From DATBAT01 sp963824805 (GTDB taxonomy: Bacteria > Acidobacteriota > Terriglobia > Terriglobales > Acidobacteriaceae), in the NCBI GenBank assembly GCA_963824805.1, contig CAWGQZ010000048.1:1-64000 (forward strand): 64,000 nt of DNA, given 5' to 3'. Shown here in pieces: positions 50,181 through 60,264 of the stretch. Made by a program: the position numbers and the translations under genes. Within the stretch, counting starts at the first letter, position 1. Each line of letters begins with the position of its first letter. The notes below the pieces were generated by a model. The model made no database searches and was not told the DNA's origin. It saw only the letters and a list, made by a program, of their open reading frames with translations.

Positions 50181-52836
50181 ATGTCTTTGTGGTCGCGAAT
50201 CTCCAATGCCGTGCACGGCGAGCGCTTGAATCGCGAGATCGATGAAGAGTTGCAGTCACACATGGAAGAAGCCATTGCCTCAGGACGGGATCCCGAAGGA
50301 AGCGCACCGCGCATTCGGGTCCGCGCTGCGTGCCGGCGAAGCAAGCCGCGATTTTCGTGTTGCCGGATGGCTTGAGTCGCTACTCGCCGATTTGCGTTTC
50401 GGCTGGCGGCAGCTCGGCCGCAACAAGGTAGCGTCCGCGGCCGCCGTGCTGTCGCTCGCTCTCGGCATCGGCTCGTGTGTCGCCGCCTTCCGTCTGATAG
50501 ACGCCCTGCTGTGGCGCCCGCTGCCCATCTCAGGTTCCAGCAGGCTCTATGTGCTCTCCCGCAAATTGATTGGCCCCGAGGGCAGGCCGATCGAGGACGG
50601 CTACTGGGCCACGCCGGACTTAAATCTCATGCGCGATGCCGTCAAGGACCAGGCCGACCTAATCGCCATCAGCGACGCTGACCGCACGGACATTGCGTGG
50701 TCCACTGATGACGACATGGAGAAGGCCCATGTCGCTTATGTCTCCGGCAACATGTTTCCGCTCTTCCGCCTTGAGCCCGCGGTCGGCCGCCTGCTTAACC
50801 CCGCCGATGACCGCGGCCCCGGTCTCAATCCCTATGCAGTCCTATCCTGGGACTATTGGAATTACCGCTTCGGCCGCGATCCCCACGTCCTCGGCCGCTC
50901 GCTCCACATGGGCGACCAGACCCTCCAAATCATCGGCGTCGGCCCTCGGGACTTCACCGGAACCGAAAAGGGGACCGTCACCGACATCTTTCTGCCGCTT
51001 AGCATGAACAGACTCGCCGCCCAGGACAGCGTCGACTGGCACCGCACTTTCCTGATGTTGAAACCTGGCGTCGACCCAGCCATCGCCCTCGATCCCCTTC
51101 GCCAACATCTCTCCGCCGTCAGCCGCGCTTTCGAGCTTGGGTGCTCCACGTGCCTCCGCGGCATGACCCAGACGGACATCGACCGCTATCTCAATAAGAC
51201 CCTCGTCTTCAATCCGGCCGGCGCTGGCATCTCCGAGCTCCAGAGAGACTATCGCCGATTATTCGGCGTCCTCGGTCTTCTGGTCGCTCTCGTTCTGCTC
51301 ATCGCCTCGGTCAACGTCGCCAACATGATGACCGCCCAAGCTGCCGCCCGCGCCCACGAGATGGCTCTGCGAATCTCGATCGGCGCCGGCCGTCGGCGCC
51401 TCGTCCAGCTCATCCTATCGCAGAGCGCGCTGCTCGCTCTCCTGGCTTCCGTTGTTGGCGCATTCTTTGCGGCGTGGTCGGCGCCCTTCGTGCTCAGTCT
51501 CGTCAATCCGCCCGACAACCCTGCGCGCCTCGCCCTTCCCGCCGACTGGCGTGTGCTTCTCTTCGGCTTTGGGCTCATTATCCTCGTCGTTCTATTGCTT
51601 GGTTTGCTTCCTGCTCTCCGTGCCTCTGCCATCCGGCCCGTCGCGGCCCTCAAGGGTGGTGAAGATCCGCCCTCGCCACGGCGTCTCATGCGCGGAGCTA
51701 TCGCTCTTCAAGTCGCTTTCTGTTTCCTTGTCCTCTTTCTGTCTTCGCTCTTTCTCACATCCTTCCAGCACCTGCAGAACCGTCCCCTCGGTTTTTCCAC
51801 CGACCGTCTGCTGCTGCTTGAAACCGTTGCCGGCAAGGGCCAGCTCCCCGTCGTCTGGAATCAAACTGCCGACGCGCTCCGTGCCATTCCCGGCGTCAAC
51901 TCGGTCGCCATCTCGGGCTGGCCACTTCTCGGGCGCATCCAGATAAACAGCGACATCTCCATCAACAGCGCGCCTCCCAGTCCGACTCCCGCCTTTTTCC
52001 TGATCGTTTCCCCGGACTGGCTCTCGACCATGAAGATCCCCCTCGTTTCCGGCCGCGACTTTCGCCCGGAAGACACCTCGCCTGGAGTCGCCATCGTCAA
52101 CCAAACCTTCGTCAAGACTTTCTTCCCCGGCCAGGACCCCATCGGCCGCACCTTCCAACGCGGTGTCAATCAGCCCCTCAACAAGATCGTCGGCATCACC
52201 CCCGACGTTCCCGACCACGACCTTCGCGAGCCCAACCGAGCCGTCTTCTATGTCCCCTTCAACGCAATCGACAAATCCGTCCCCAGCGTGGTCAACTTCG
52301 CCACCTTCGCCATTCATACCGACGCCCAGAACCCGCTCGCCCTCGCCAACGCCCTCCGCCAGTTCATCGCGCAGAGCCACAACGGCCTTCGCGTCTCGAA
52401 CGTCACCACACAGCTTGATTTGTTCCGCGACCAGACCATTCGCGAGCGCCTGCTCGCTATGCTTGCCGCCTTCTTTGCCGCCGTCGCGCTGTTCCTCGCC
52501 GGCATCGGACTCTACGCTGTTTTCAACTACTCTGTCCTTCAGCGCCGCCGCGAGATCGGTATCCGCATGGCGATTGGCTCGACCCGTGCTGGCATTGTGC
52601 GCGTTGTTACTCTCGATTCTTTCCTGCTGGTCGCGATCGGAGGCACCGCGGGAGTCGCTCTCGGATTCGGCGCGGCGCGTTATGTCGAGTCGCTTTTCTA
52701 CCAGGTCAAAGCAACTGACGCAGATATGATCGCGTTGCCGACCTGCGCCATTGTTCTCACCGCGCTCGTTGCCACACTCCCTGCCGTGCTTCGCGCGCTG
52801 CGCACAGACCCCACCGAGATCCTGCGCGCAGAGTGA
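50181..52836 (+). CDS. ADOP-type MacB/FtsX-like ABC transporter permease, one frameshift near the start
   Basis: ATG 50181 gives the ADOP N-terminus (SRISNAVHGERLNREIDEEL, SHMEEAI); near 50300 an extra G in CCGAAGGAAGC shifts frame and the rest continues cleanly to 52836, about 885 residues in all. The order is a short cytoplasmic prefix, helix 1 (VASAAAVLSLALGIGSCVAA), a periplasmic MacB core domain, an FtsX triplet (LASVNVANMM-like VNVANMMTAQAAARAHEMAL), a second periplasmic domain, and the last FtsX triplet (LFLAGIGLYAVFNYSVLQRR) ending LRALRTDPTEILRAE. The duplicated architecture without an ATPase defines ADOP permeases, whose cargo is unknown. Confidence 0.9.
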
Positions 52837-53506
52837 GGATTCGGGTTCTGATCACGAATTGCAGATGGTGGTCGATTCTTGGGGTTCAAACAACATCAAG
52901 CCGATAGCTCCTCCGCTAGAAACGTCATCAGCTTTCCTCCTTTGTCCGCCGCCACGACCGAGCTGCCGCGAGTACAAAGGCCACATCTAGCGATACTGCG
53001 ATACGAAGCGGACTCCGGATATCGCGTAAGTCTGAGTAAACAAATAGCATCTAGATGTAATAGCAGACGCAGGGGATTCTGGAGGCGTCGACGTTTCATA
53101 GGTCAAAGTAACAAAAGGTGTCGGCGTGACGGAATGGCTTACACATCCGGACTTCAGAAAAATGCTGACTCTAGCCATTGCCCCGACCTAGTCCTACAGC
53201 CTTGGGTCAACCGGCTCGCTTTCTAGCGCCAACACTCTGGCAGACGCAGCGGACTCAAAAGCGGGTGACACTTATTTTCTAAGTACAAGTAAATAAACAA
53301 GATAATTGCATACGCAGCGAATTTTTAATGCCCAAATCCTGGGGAAGGCTGGCGACCCATAACTACACAAATTTCGCTGGCTCTGAAATGGCAACTCTGG
53401 AGCCGCCTCCGGCGGCACCACCCGGGAAGATTGCGAATAAGTCTACTTGTCTTGCCTGCCTCTGGCCCACTTCGGCGCTCTCTCGGCTGTGACCCCAAGC
53501 ACCCAG
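52837..53506. other. gene-poor, partly AT-rich stretch, nothing recognised
   Basis: No protein-like frame was found between the permease and hipBA. The part around 53270-53330 is AT-rich compared with the surroundings, as often seen at the edge of acquired modules. Confidence 0.4.
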
Positions 53507-53550
53507 TATATAAGGTTATATCGTGGCCAACTATCATTAAACCTTGTATA
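53507..53550 (+). promoter_or_regulatory. inverted-repeat operator upstream of hipBA
   Basis: TATATAAGGTT at 53507-53517 faces AACCTTGTATA at 53540-53550, eleven-base arms with one mismatch and 22 bases between. It ends nine bases before the HipB start. HipB-type antitoxins repress their own operon through inverted repeats, so this is the likely binding site. Confidence 0.65.
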
Positions 53551-53558
53551 TTAGGTGT

Positions 53559-53837
53559 ATGTTCTCCTTGTCCCTATTAGGCGAGCAGATCGCCACAAAG
53601 CGCAAAGCGCTCGGCCTGACGCAGCCCATGCTTGCGAAGAAAGCCAGGGTTGGACTCTCCACTCTCGACGCCCTGGAGAACGGACGGCTGGGCGAACTCG
53701 GATATTCCAAGATCACAAATATTCTCACGGCGCTGGGGCTGGAGCTAAAGCTTCAGGAGGCAAGCGCGGGTCGGCCGACGCTTGAAGAACTCATGGAAGA
53801 GGCACGGGATGATCAAAGTCTGGACCGACGCCGCTGA
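53559..53837 (+). CDS. hipB: HipB-like antitoxin, XRE-family HTH
   Basis: ATG 53559 follows AGGTG and encodes 92 residues. The XRE helix-turn-helix is clear: EQIATKRKALGLTQPMLAKK, ARVGLSTLDALENGR, LGELGYSKITNILTALGLEL. It would bind HipA and repress the operon. The hipA start lies 29 bases inside this gene, the usual coupling of antitoxin and toxin. A start 15 bases upstream is possible but has a poorer ribosome site. Confidence 0.88.
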   Translation: MFSLSLLGEQIATKRKALGLTQPMLAKKARVGLSTLDALENGRLGELGYSKITNILTALGLELKLQEASAGRPTLEELMEEARDDQSLDRRR

Positions 53838-55041
53838 AGCGGGACGACTCGATCGTCATGGCGAGCGCGGCAGCACGTTTGCTTACCTCCCCGGTGCTCC
53901 GCCCACGCGTGAGGTCTCGGTGACGATGCCGTTGAGGCTTGAGTCGTGGAGCGTGCCCTTTGGCCTACTTCCGGTTTTCGAGATGAACCTGCCCGAAGGC
54001 GTATTGCGCGAGCGACTCCGCCTTGCGTTTGCGAAAGCCACCGGCACCTTCGACGAATTCGACCTGTTGTCCATTGTAGGCCGCTCACAGGTCGGACGCA
54101 TCCGCTTCACCGGCGACAAGGAACACCTGCACGAGGACGTGCCTTTCCAGTCGGTGGACGAGATTCTCGAACGCAGACGCGGCGGCGACCTCTTCCGATA
54201 TCTGCTGGAGAAATTCGCGTCGTTCTCCGGGATCAGCGGAGTTCAGCCCAAAATCCTGGTGCGCGACGAAAAAGCTTTTGCCGAGATGGAGCATACGGGA
54301 CACCGCCTCTCGCAGAGCTACAAAGGCGCGACCCACATCGTGAAGATGTGGGAGGCCAACCAATATCCGCAACTGGCAGCCAACGAGTATTTCTGCCTCA
54401 CCGTGGCACGCAAATACGGACTCGACGTGCCCCCCTATCGTCTGGCCGAGGACGGAATGGCGCTGGTCATCGACCGCTTCGACCTGCGCATCGACGGGAG
54501 CTATCGCGGATTTGAGGATTTTTGCGTATTGAACGGCCGCAGGACCGACGAGAAATATCGCGGCAGCTACGAGACCTCGATCATGAAGCGATTCGGGCAG
54601 TTTGCAAACTCGACGCATGTGGGCGAAGACATGGAAAAGCTGTTCGTCCTGATTGCCCTGAATTGCGCGCTTCGCAATGGCGACGCGCATCTGAAGAACT
54701 TTGGGATTGTTTATGACGACGTTCAGGGAGAAGCGAGACTCGCACCTATCTATGATCTTGTGACGACGTCCGCCTATCTGCCGAAGGACAGCATGGCGCT
54801 GACCCTTAATGGCACGACGAAATGGGCGAGCACGAAGGAATTGCAGCGACTGGGCGAGATGCGGATGGGAGGGACTCCTTCACGCGTTCGGCAGATACTC
54901 GAACGCATAGAGGCTGCGATTGTGGATACCTCAAAGGAACTGCACGCCTACACTAAAGCGCATGTGGAATTCGTGGAGATAGGCAATCGCATGCTCCAGC
55001 AATGGGAGGAAGGTGTCGCGCTTTCGCTTAAGGCGGCCTGA
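53809..55041 (+). CDS. hipA: HipA-like serine/threonine kinase toxin
   Basis: ATG 53809 has GGAAGAGG just before it; the product has 410 residues. The N-terminal subdomain (GSTFAYLPGAPP, VFEMNLPEGVLRERL, LLSIVGRSQVGRI) is followed by the kinase: SGISGVQPKILV with Ser143 in the place of the autophosphorylated serine of E. coli HipA, ATP-binding Lys179 in HIVKMW, catalytic Asp292 in NGDAHLKNFGI and metal Asp316 in LAPIYDLV. All key residues are present, so it should be active. HipA kinases halt growth by phosphorylating aminoacyl-tRNA synthetases; the target here is unknown. Confidence 0.9.
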   Translation: MIKVWTDAAEAGRLDRHGERGSTFAYLPGAPPTREVSVTMPLRLESWSVPFGLLPVFEMNLPEGVLRERLRLAFAKATGTFDEFDLLSIVGRSQVGRIRFTGDKEHLHEDVPFQSVDEILERRRGGDLFRYLLEKFASFSGISGVQPKILVRDEKAFAEMEHTGHRLSQSYKGATHIVKMWEANQYPQLAANEYFCLTVARKYGLDVPPYRLAEDGMALVIDRFDLRIDGSYRGFEDFCVLNGRRTDEKYRGSYETSIMKRFGQFANSTHVGEDMEKLFVLIALNCALRNGDAHLKNFGIVYDDVQGEARLAPIYDLVTTSAYLPKDSMALTLNGTTKWASTKELQRLGEMRMGGTPSRVRQILERIEAAIVDTSKELHAYTKAHVEFVEIGNRMLQQWEEGVALSLKAA

Positions 55042-55163
55042 GCAAACCGCCTGTTCTTCGGCGATTAGTAGAACTAAATCCGAGTGGCCGACCGTTCGCC
55101 CAGAACCTTTGACAACAGTTTGAAACGCTCGCGCGGCAGGGGCAACATACATGTCGAACGGAA

Positions 55164-55600
55164 TCATTTATGCCCGAGTGCGGTTGTCGGATCGACACCG
55201 CTTGCGCGCAAGGCGGGTCAAAGACCGGCAAGGCCCGCGCCAAAAGTAAGAACGATTGCCGAGCCAATGAACGTCAACGGATCGCGCGGGCCCAATCCAA
55301 ACAGTTGGCTGCGGACTAGATTGGCGAGGGCCAGAGCCGGCAAAGAGCCGCCGAGCAGGCCAGCCCCGATGAGAACGAAGACTTCGCGCATGATCATCGC
55401 CATGACGCTACTCCGAAGCGCTCCGAGTGCAATGCGGATTTCCGATTTCGCGCGTTGCCGCATCACAACATAAGCCATGACTCCGTAAAGCCCGATGATT
55501 GCGAGTAGAGTGGCAAGTCCGCCGAATATCATTTCGAAAATGGGCTGTTCGGGTGGGAACTTGAGTAAATTGCGACCCGAAGTTGGCTATTTTGGCTTTC
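55164..55600 (-). pseudogene. C-terminal scrap of an ADOP/FtsX permease
   Basis: Read on the minus strand, PIFEMIFGGLATLLAIIGLY with GVMAYVVMRQ and EIRIALGALRSSVM is the last FtsX triplet of a MacB/ADOP permease. An in-frame TGA stands in place of a codon just before PALRASGVDPTTALGH, which is the normal tail ending at 55164. The front two thirds of the gene are missing. It is a relic unrelated in position to the intact permease at 50 kb. Confidence 0.8.
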
Positions 55601-55672
55601 GCGATTTCTGCAGACGAGTACTTCGACCCGGAATCTGTTTTCCGCCGATTAACTGACGCCAATCACTTTATG

Positions 55673-57460
55673 CTACGGCGTGCGATCCTCCCAGTCGACC
55701 CATTCGACGGGATGAGTCGCGCGGTACGCGCTGACTGCTTCGCCGACCGTCGCCAAGAAGGTTTGTTCGCCGAAGCGCGTGAAGAGCCCGAAGCGCTTCA
55801 GTTTGTCCTTGACCGGGTCTTTCATCTCAGCGAACAACAACTCGATGCCGGCCGCGTGGAGTGTGTCGTCAAGTTCACAAACAACGTCGGCCGCTGTGAC
55901 ATCGACGCTCGTGACCGGCTCCGCCGCGACGACGAGCCAGCGGACGGGTGTAGGTGCGTTCGCAACTGCATCCAGAACGCGTTCGTGGAACAGCTCGGCG
56001 TTTGCGAAGAAGAGCGGTGCATCCCAACGGAACAGCACGAGGCCTGGGATCAAACGTGCCTCCGGATAGCGGGTAATGTCGTGATACCCCTTAACCCGTT
56101 CGACGCGGCCGAGCACGGCGGAATGCGGGCGCCAGCCATCCCAGAGGAACTCAATCACGGCAATTATGATGGCAAGGACAATTCCCGGAATGGCGCCGAG
56201 CACGGCTACGCCCACGAAGCACACCATCGAAAGCCAGAACTCCCAGCGTTGGATACGATAGATTCGTCGCAAATCGGACACTTCGATCAGGCCGATGGCT
56301 GAGGCTATAACGACGGCAGCTAGGGCGGTGTGTGGCAGGTGTTGGAGCAGGTTGGGCGCTAACACCAGTAGCAATGCGATGGCGAGAGCGCCCACGACTC
56401 CGGTCAGTTGTGTCCTGGCGCCCGCCGCCTCGGCGACCGGCGTGCGCGATGAACTGCTGCTAATGGGGAAGCCCTGAAAGAATGCTGTGGCGAGGTTGGC
56501 AACGCCGAGCCCCACCATCTCCTGATTCGGGTCGACTGGCGAACGCAAACGCGTCGCATAGGTTCGAGAAAGCACGCTCGTGTCCGCGAACGAAACGAGG
56601 GCCACGGCGAGACCACCGGTGAGGATTGGTCCCAGATCGTCGACGTGTACGAAAGGGAGGCGAGGCAAGGGCAATCCCTGTGGGAGAGAACCGAGCACGG
56701 ACACTCCGGCACGGGTTGCAAGGCGGAATACCGCAACTACAAGGGTGGCCCCTGTAACGGCGATCAAAATGCCGGGGACGCGCGGCCAGCGCTTCAATAG
56801 CAGTATGAGGGCGAGCGTACCGGCGCCAATCGTGAGCGACCCAAGGTTTGTACTTCCTGCGACCACCCTGCCGACGATTCCCCATACTTGGCGCAGCGGG
56901 CCGTTCGCGGTTACAGAGAAACCGAAGAGTTTCGGGACTTGGCTCAGCAGCACCATCAGCGCGATGCCGTTCATGTAGCCATAGCGGATCGGCTTTGAGA
57001 GCAGCTCGGTGATGAAGCCCAGACGCGCCAAGCCAGCGGCAACGCACACGACGCCGGAGACAATAGCCATCATTCCGGCTAGCGCGACCGCACGTTGCGG
57101 CTCGCCGGCCGAAAACGGCAGCACGACTGTGAGGATCACGGGCGCCAGGGCTGAGTCGGGGCCTAAGACAAGAATACGGCTAGGACCGAACAAGGCATAC
57201 GCGAGCAGTGGAACAATGGTGGCATAAAGTCCGTTGATACCCGCTAAGCCCGATGCCTCGGCGTACGCAACACCGACCGGCACGAGCATAGTCGTCATGA
57301 CGAGGCCGGCCACAAGGTCGTGTCGCAGCCAGGACGACTCGTAGTGACGAAGAGTGTTCAATCCGGGAAGCCAGCGTGTCCAGCTCGTTTGATTCGCCGG
57401 TCTTGCACGGTGGCCGGTAGCGCCAGGGCCGACGGGATGAGCGGAAAGTGATTCAGTCAT
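55673..57460 (-). CDS. SulP/SLC26-family anion permease with STAS domain
   Basis: ATG 57460 gives 595 residues. The SulP core has the usual start (HDLVAGLVMTTMLVPVGVAY), LYATIVPLLAYALFGPSRIL, the VGLGVANLATAFFQGFPISS segment and a C-terminal cytoplasmic STAS domain (ARLIPGLVLFRWDAPLFFAN ... FAEMKDPVKDKLKRFGLF). It carries sulfate, bicarbonate or another anion. A secreted alpha-carbonic anhydrase gene lies directly upstream on the same strand (284-base gap), favouring bicarbonate, although sulfate cannot be excluded. Confidence 0.92.
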   Translation of the reverse strand: MTESLSAHPVGPGATGHRARPANQTSWTRWLPGLNTLRHYESSWLRHDLVAGLVMTTMLVPVGVAYAEASGLAGINGLYATIVPLLAYALFGPSRILVLGPDSALAPVILTVVLPFSAGEPQRAVALAGMMAIVSGVVCVAAGLARLGFITELLSKPIRYGYMNGIALMVLLSQVPKLFGFSVTANGPLRQVWGIVGRVVAGSTNLGSLTIGAGTLALILLLKRWPRVPGILIAVTGATLVVAVFRLATRAGVSVLGSLPQGLPLPRLPFVHVDDLGPILTGGLAVALVSFADTSVLSRTYATRLRSPVDPNQEMVGLGVANLATAFFQGFPISSSSSRTPVAEAAGARTQLTGVVGALAIALLLVLAPNLLQHLPHTALAAVVIASAIGLIEVSDLRRIYRIQRWEFWLSMVCFVGVAVLGAIPGIVLAIIIAVIEFLWDGWRPHSAVLGRVERVKGYHDITRYPEARLIPGLVLFRWDAPLFFANAELFHERVLDAVANAPTPVRWLVVAAEPVTSVDVTAADVVCELDDTLHAAGIELLFAEMKDPVKDKLKRFGLFTRFGEQTFLATVGEAVSAYRATHPVEWVDWEDRTP

Positions 57461-57744
57461 GGCTCGCTTAGAACCTGGCGCATGGACCGTGGAATAGACA
57501 ATGACCCAAACGGGGCCGAATCGCCTTCGATCACGAGTCAACTGTGCCGCGCCCGTATGCTGTCGCTTCGAACATGCTTGCCACGGGCTGGTACTTGCTA
57601 TCGATTCACACAAGTCGAAACACTTGGTAACTTATTTTCGCGAGCTATTCAATTACAAAGCTCTTGGCCTAGTGACAAGATGCGGTCTCGCGAACTTTAG
57701 CCTTTGACTTCCTACAGACCCAGTCAACGGACGCCTGAGAATAC

Positions 57745-58509
57745 CTACTTGCTTTCCATCACGACGCGACCATACAAAGGCTGAGTGGGTCGCGCGTCGT
57801 GCCGGTACAGTTTGGAGAACTGCTCGATCTCAGCCGCCGAGACAGTCACCGGATGTTTAAGCACGAACCATGTCACATCCTCGGTGCAAGGGGGTGTGGT
57901 GAGGGACCCCGGAAAGGTGTAATAGCCACGATCGATCGGCAGTAGGCCAGCTATTTCGATCTGGACATTGTCCATGTCTTCTTCCTTCTCTTTCTCTTTA
58001 GGCAGATCTTTCCATAGTTCGCGCACCAGAGGGTTATCTTCCCCACGCTGAAGCAGGACGGCGACTACTGCCATCTTGCCCTCCTGGTTCACGTGTACCA
58101 AATGCACGACCATCTCATAGGCTTCGCCATTGATCTTCTCTTCACTGGGCCGATGAAAGTGGAATTGCTTAAGTACATACTTCTCCCCACCCACTGATAT
58201 GGAACTCCCTGGGCCGTAGTGGATCATGACAGTATGTCCGTTATCGATAATGTGTAACGGTGAGGATTTGTAATCAAACTGGATGGGCGGCAGGTCAGCC
58301 TTTCTTGGATACCGGATGTCGATGGGTGATTGGTGATGGCCGTTCGTGCACAGGGCAAATTCCGGCATGAGTTCACCCCAATGGCTGGGCCCTTGGGACT
58401 CGCCATAGTCCCAGCTGTGCTCCGGATGCTGCTCCTGGGCCGCGCACCCAACTGCCAACACAAGCGTGCAACAGAGGAGTACAGGAAGACTCTGGTTCCG
58501 AATTTGCAT
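57745..58509 (-). CDS. alpha-type carbonic anhydrase, exported
   Basis: GGAGAA eight bases upstream supports ATG 58509; the product has 254 residues with a hydrophobic leader ending in Cys22 (LVLAVGC), a possible lipoprotein site. Zinc ligands are His117 and His119 in KQFHFHRPSEE and His136 in YEMVVHLVHV. Other family marks are ALCTNGHHQSPIDI, IDNGHTVMIHY and the SLTTPPCTEDVTWFV loop that carries the Thr and the disulfide Cys. A Lys/Glu-rich loop (LPKEKEKEEDMD) is inserted late. It hydrates CO2 in the periplasm, next to the SulP transporter. Confidence 0.93.
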   Translation of the reverse strand: MQIRNQSLPVLLCCTLVLAVGCAAQEQHPEHSWDYGESQGPSHWGELMPEFALCTNGHHQSPIDIRYPRKADLPPIQFDYKSSPLHIIDNGHTVMIHYGPGSSISVGGEKYVLKQFHFHRPSEEKINGEAYEMVVHLVHVNQEGKMAVVAVLLQRGEDNPLVRELWKDLPKEKEKEEDMDNVQIEIAGLLPIDRGYYTFPGSLTTPPCTEDVTWFVLKHPVTVSAAEIEQFSKLYRHDARPTQPLYGRVVMESK

Positions 58510-58899
58510 AGTGAATTCTCCGAAGTGTGACGAAACCAATAAGCTTCGACCCAACAGAAGGTACGTCAACAGACCATCTCCCTTGCCGATTTTCCGACAC
58601 AGGTTTCGTGGTTTCGCGCTGCGGGTACCGTTTGTCAAGGCCATCGTTTTTGTAGTGCTTCATGCCCTGCAGGGCCAACTGGCGGCAACGACCATCCCGG
58701 CGTTTTGATTGTGTCATTCATGGACCACGGGACGACCACATCTGGAGTTAAGGAAGTGTAAATGGCTCGCACGGGAGAACCACACTGGCAAAACTGTCAG
58801 TTTCCGCCACCGTCAGACACCGACTACCATTACGCACAAGATTGAGGGGTATTTAAGCGCAAGGTAACTGTGCCGTTGTTTTACTGTGTAAAGAGGGGG
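58510..58899. other. intergenic stretch, nothing recognised
   Basis: The gap upstream of the carbonic anhydrase should hold its promoter. No conserved frame or terminator could be placed. Confidence 0.35.
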
Positions 58900-59293
58900 C
58901 GTACCCGTTGCGGGCTACGCCGTGGCCATGAGTGCGAAGGAATTCGTTGCTCCAGGGCGTTCGCTAGCCGCAGACCACATCAATTTCAAGATCGGGATTC
59001 CCGAGTCCGGTAATCAAGTCGTGGAGCAAGTCGAATACCCGGGGATCATACTCATGAATTTCGCCGGTGCGGTGGTCGCGCAGATAACGGTTCAACCGCG
59101 GCAGGGATTCCGCATCGTAGCCGTCACGGTCGCGGTAGACGACTGTCAAGCGCTCTCTAGTGTGGCGGTGGAAGAAGTGCAGACGATAGAGGCTGCCGTT
59201 GACCGAATGCAATTTTGGCTCGGCCGCCCGGGACACACCGGCGAAAATCAGCGCAAACAGAAGAAATCCGCAACGATTCCTTGCTGAGAACAA
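58900..59293 (-). pseudogene. DUF882 (YcbK/M15-like) protein with in-frame amber stop
   Basis: The 109 codons from 59293 encode a signal peptide (GFLLFALIFAGVSRAA) and the front of a DUF882 peptidase-like fold (LHFFHRHTRERLTVVY, ESLPRLNRYLRDHRTGEI, LLHDLITGLG). A TAG at 58966-58964 replaces the Tyr of the conserved S-G-Y-R-T motif; RTPWSNEFLRTHGHGVA continues in the same frame after it and then decays. The zinc-binding His/Asp part is missing, so the protein is inactive. DUF882 proteins are related to murein endopeptidases. Confidence 0.8.
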
Positions 59294-59592
59294 AGCAAAA
59301 CCCCAAACAATATTATGGCCATCCCAGGCCGCCTACACATGATTGTAGCAAGTGCAGATCCACGTCCCTGACTGGATCTGTCAACCGCGACGAACGATCT
59401 TTACTGTCTATGGCCCCCGGGCACCATGCATTATGAATTCCCGCAGGCTTTCCTTGGCGTTCCCTTCCCCGCCGTTGAATTTCTATTATTTCTTGGCAAA
59501 CAAATCCACGGCCTAAGCCAACATTATTCCAGAGGAATTTTGCCGTCGACGAGCCGAGGAAAGCGCTTTGAGGGGCCGCTCAGCGCTGGCAT
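59294..59592. other. intergenic stretch, nothing recognised
   Basis: No protein-like frame, repeat or terminator was seen. Confidence 0.35.
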
Positions 59593-59951
59593 CTATCGTA
59601 GGTGCATCGATCCCGTTTGCGAATCGGGGCTGAAGGTCATTTCAACGGGCTCTACAGTCTGAGGGGCCGGGTTCCCAACGCCAGTCGCGAACCGCATCGA
59701 CCGCTGCCTTGATCAATGTTGGATGGCCGCCCTTAGCATCGACGAGCTTCGGCTTTCCATTGCGTCCAACCGTAGCTTCCAGCTTCACTGTGCCGGAAAT
59801 GCGCATGGTTCGTGCAATCTGCGGATAGGTAGGCTTTACGATTTCGACGATCTTTCGTTTGCTTTCAGGTGGAGGATCGCCGGCGAACGCCAGAGACGGA
59901 CCAATCGCGACAATCAGACCGAGCAGGGCAATGGTGATCCGGCGGTACATG
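59593..59951 (-). CDS. short exported TonB C-terminal-domain protein, frameshifted near its end
   Basis: ATG 59951 starts a signal peptide (ITIALLGLIVAIGPSLAFAG), followed directly by a TonB-type C-terminal domain: KPTYPQIARTMRISGTVKLE, ATVGRNGKPKLVDAKGG, AVDAVRDWRWEP. In the C-run near 59665 the frame shifts; the family ending QTVEPVEMTFSPDSQ continues in the other frame to the stop at 59593. There is no long Pro-rich spacer and no lasting membrane anchor, unlike a true TonB, so a role as a periplasmic adaptor is more likely. About 118 residues when joined. Confidence 0.75.
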
Positions 59952-60264
59952 GTAATGAACTTAGCGTAACCAAAGTTCGCGTTGCGCATAAGATAACTTT
60001 GGTTACATTCGCCATGTGACAAGAGACCGGTGAGGGCGGCTGTCTAAGTCCCGGCTTGTCAGTGGCAAATGGCCTAGGCGGTGGCCCCTGAGCGCAGCCT
60101 AGGAGAATCGCATTCGCGAGCCTAGGTCAGCACCATGGGCGGGATCCAGCGCGATCAGCCGCCGCGGCCGAGTAGAAAATGACTTCCCGTACTCTTTATG
60201 CATGAGTGAGGATCGGGGGCATTCCAAGCCGAAAATGCCCCGATCCATCGGCCAATTTCTCCAG

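Noticed and set aside
51592..52380. Minus-strand frame of 262 codons inside the ADOP gene
   Set aside because: It is Gly/Glu/Val-rich antisense of a GC-rich permease and shows no domain.
55583..56302. Plus-strand frame of 239 codons opposite the SulP gene
   Set aside because: It mirrors the STAS-domain part of the permease and has no independent features.
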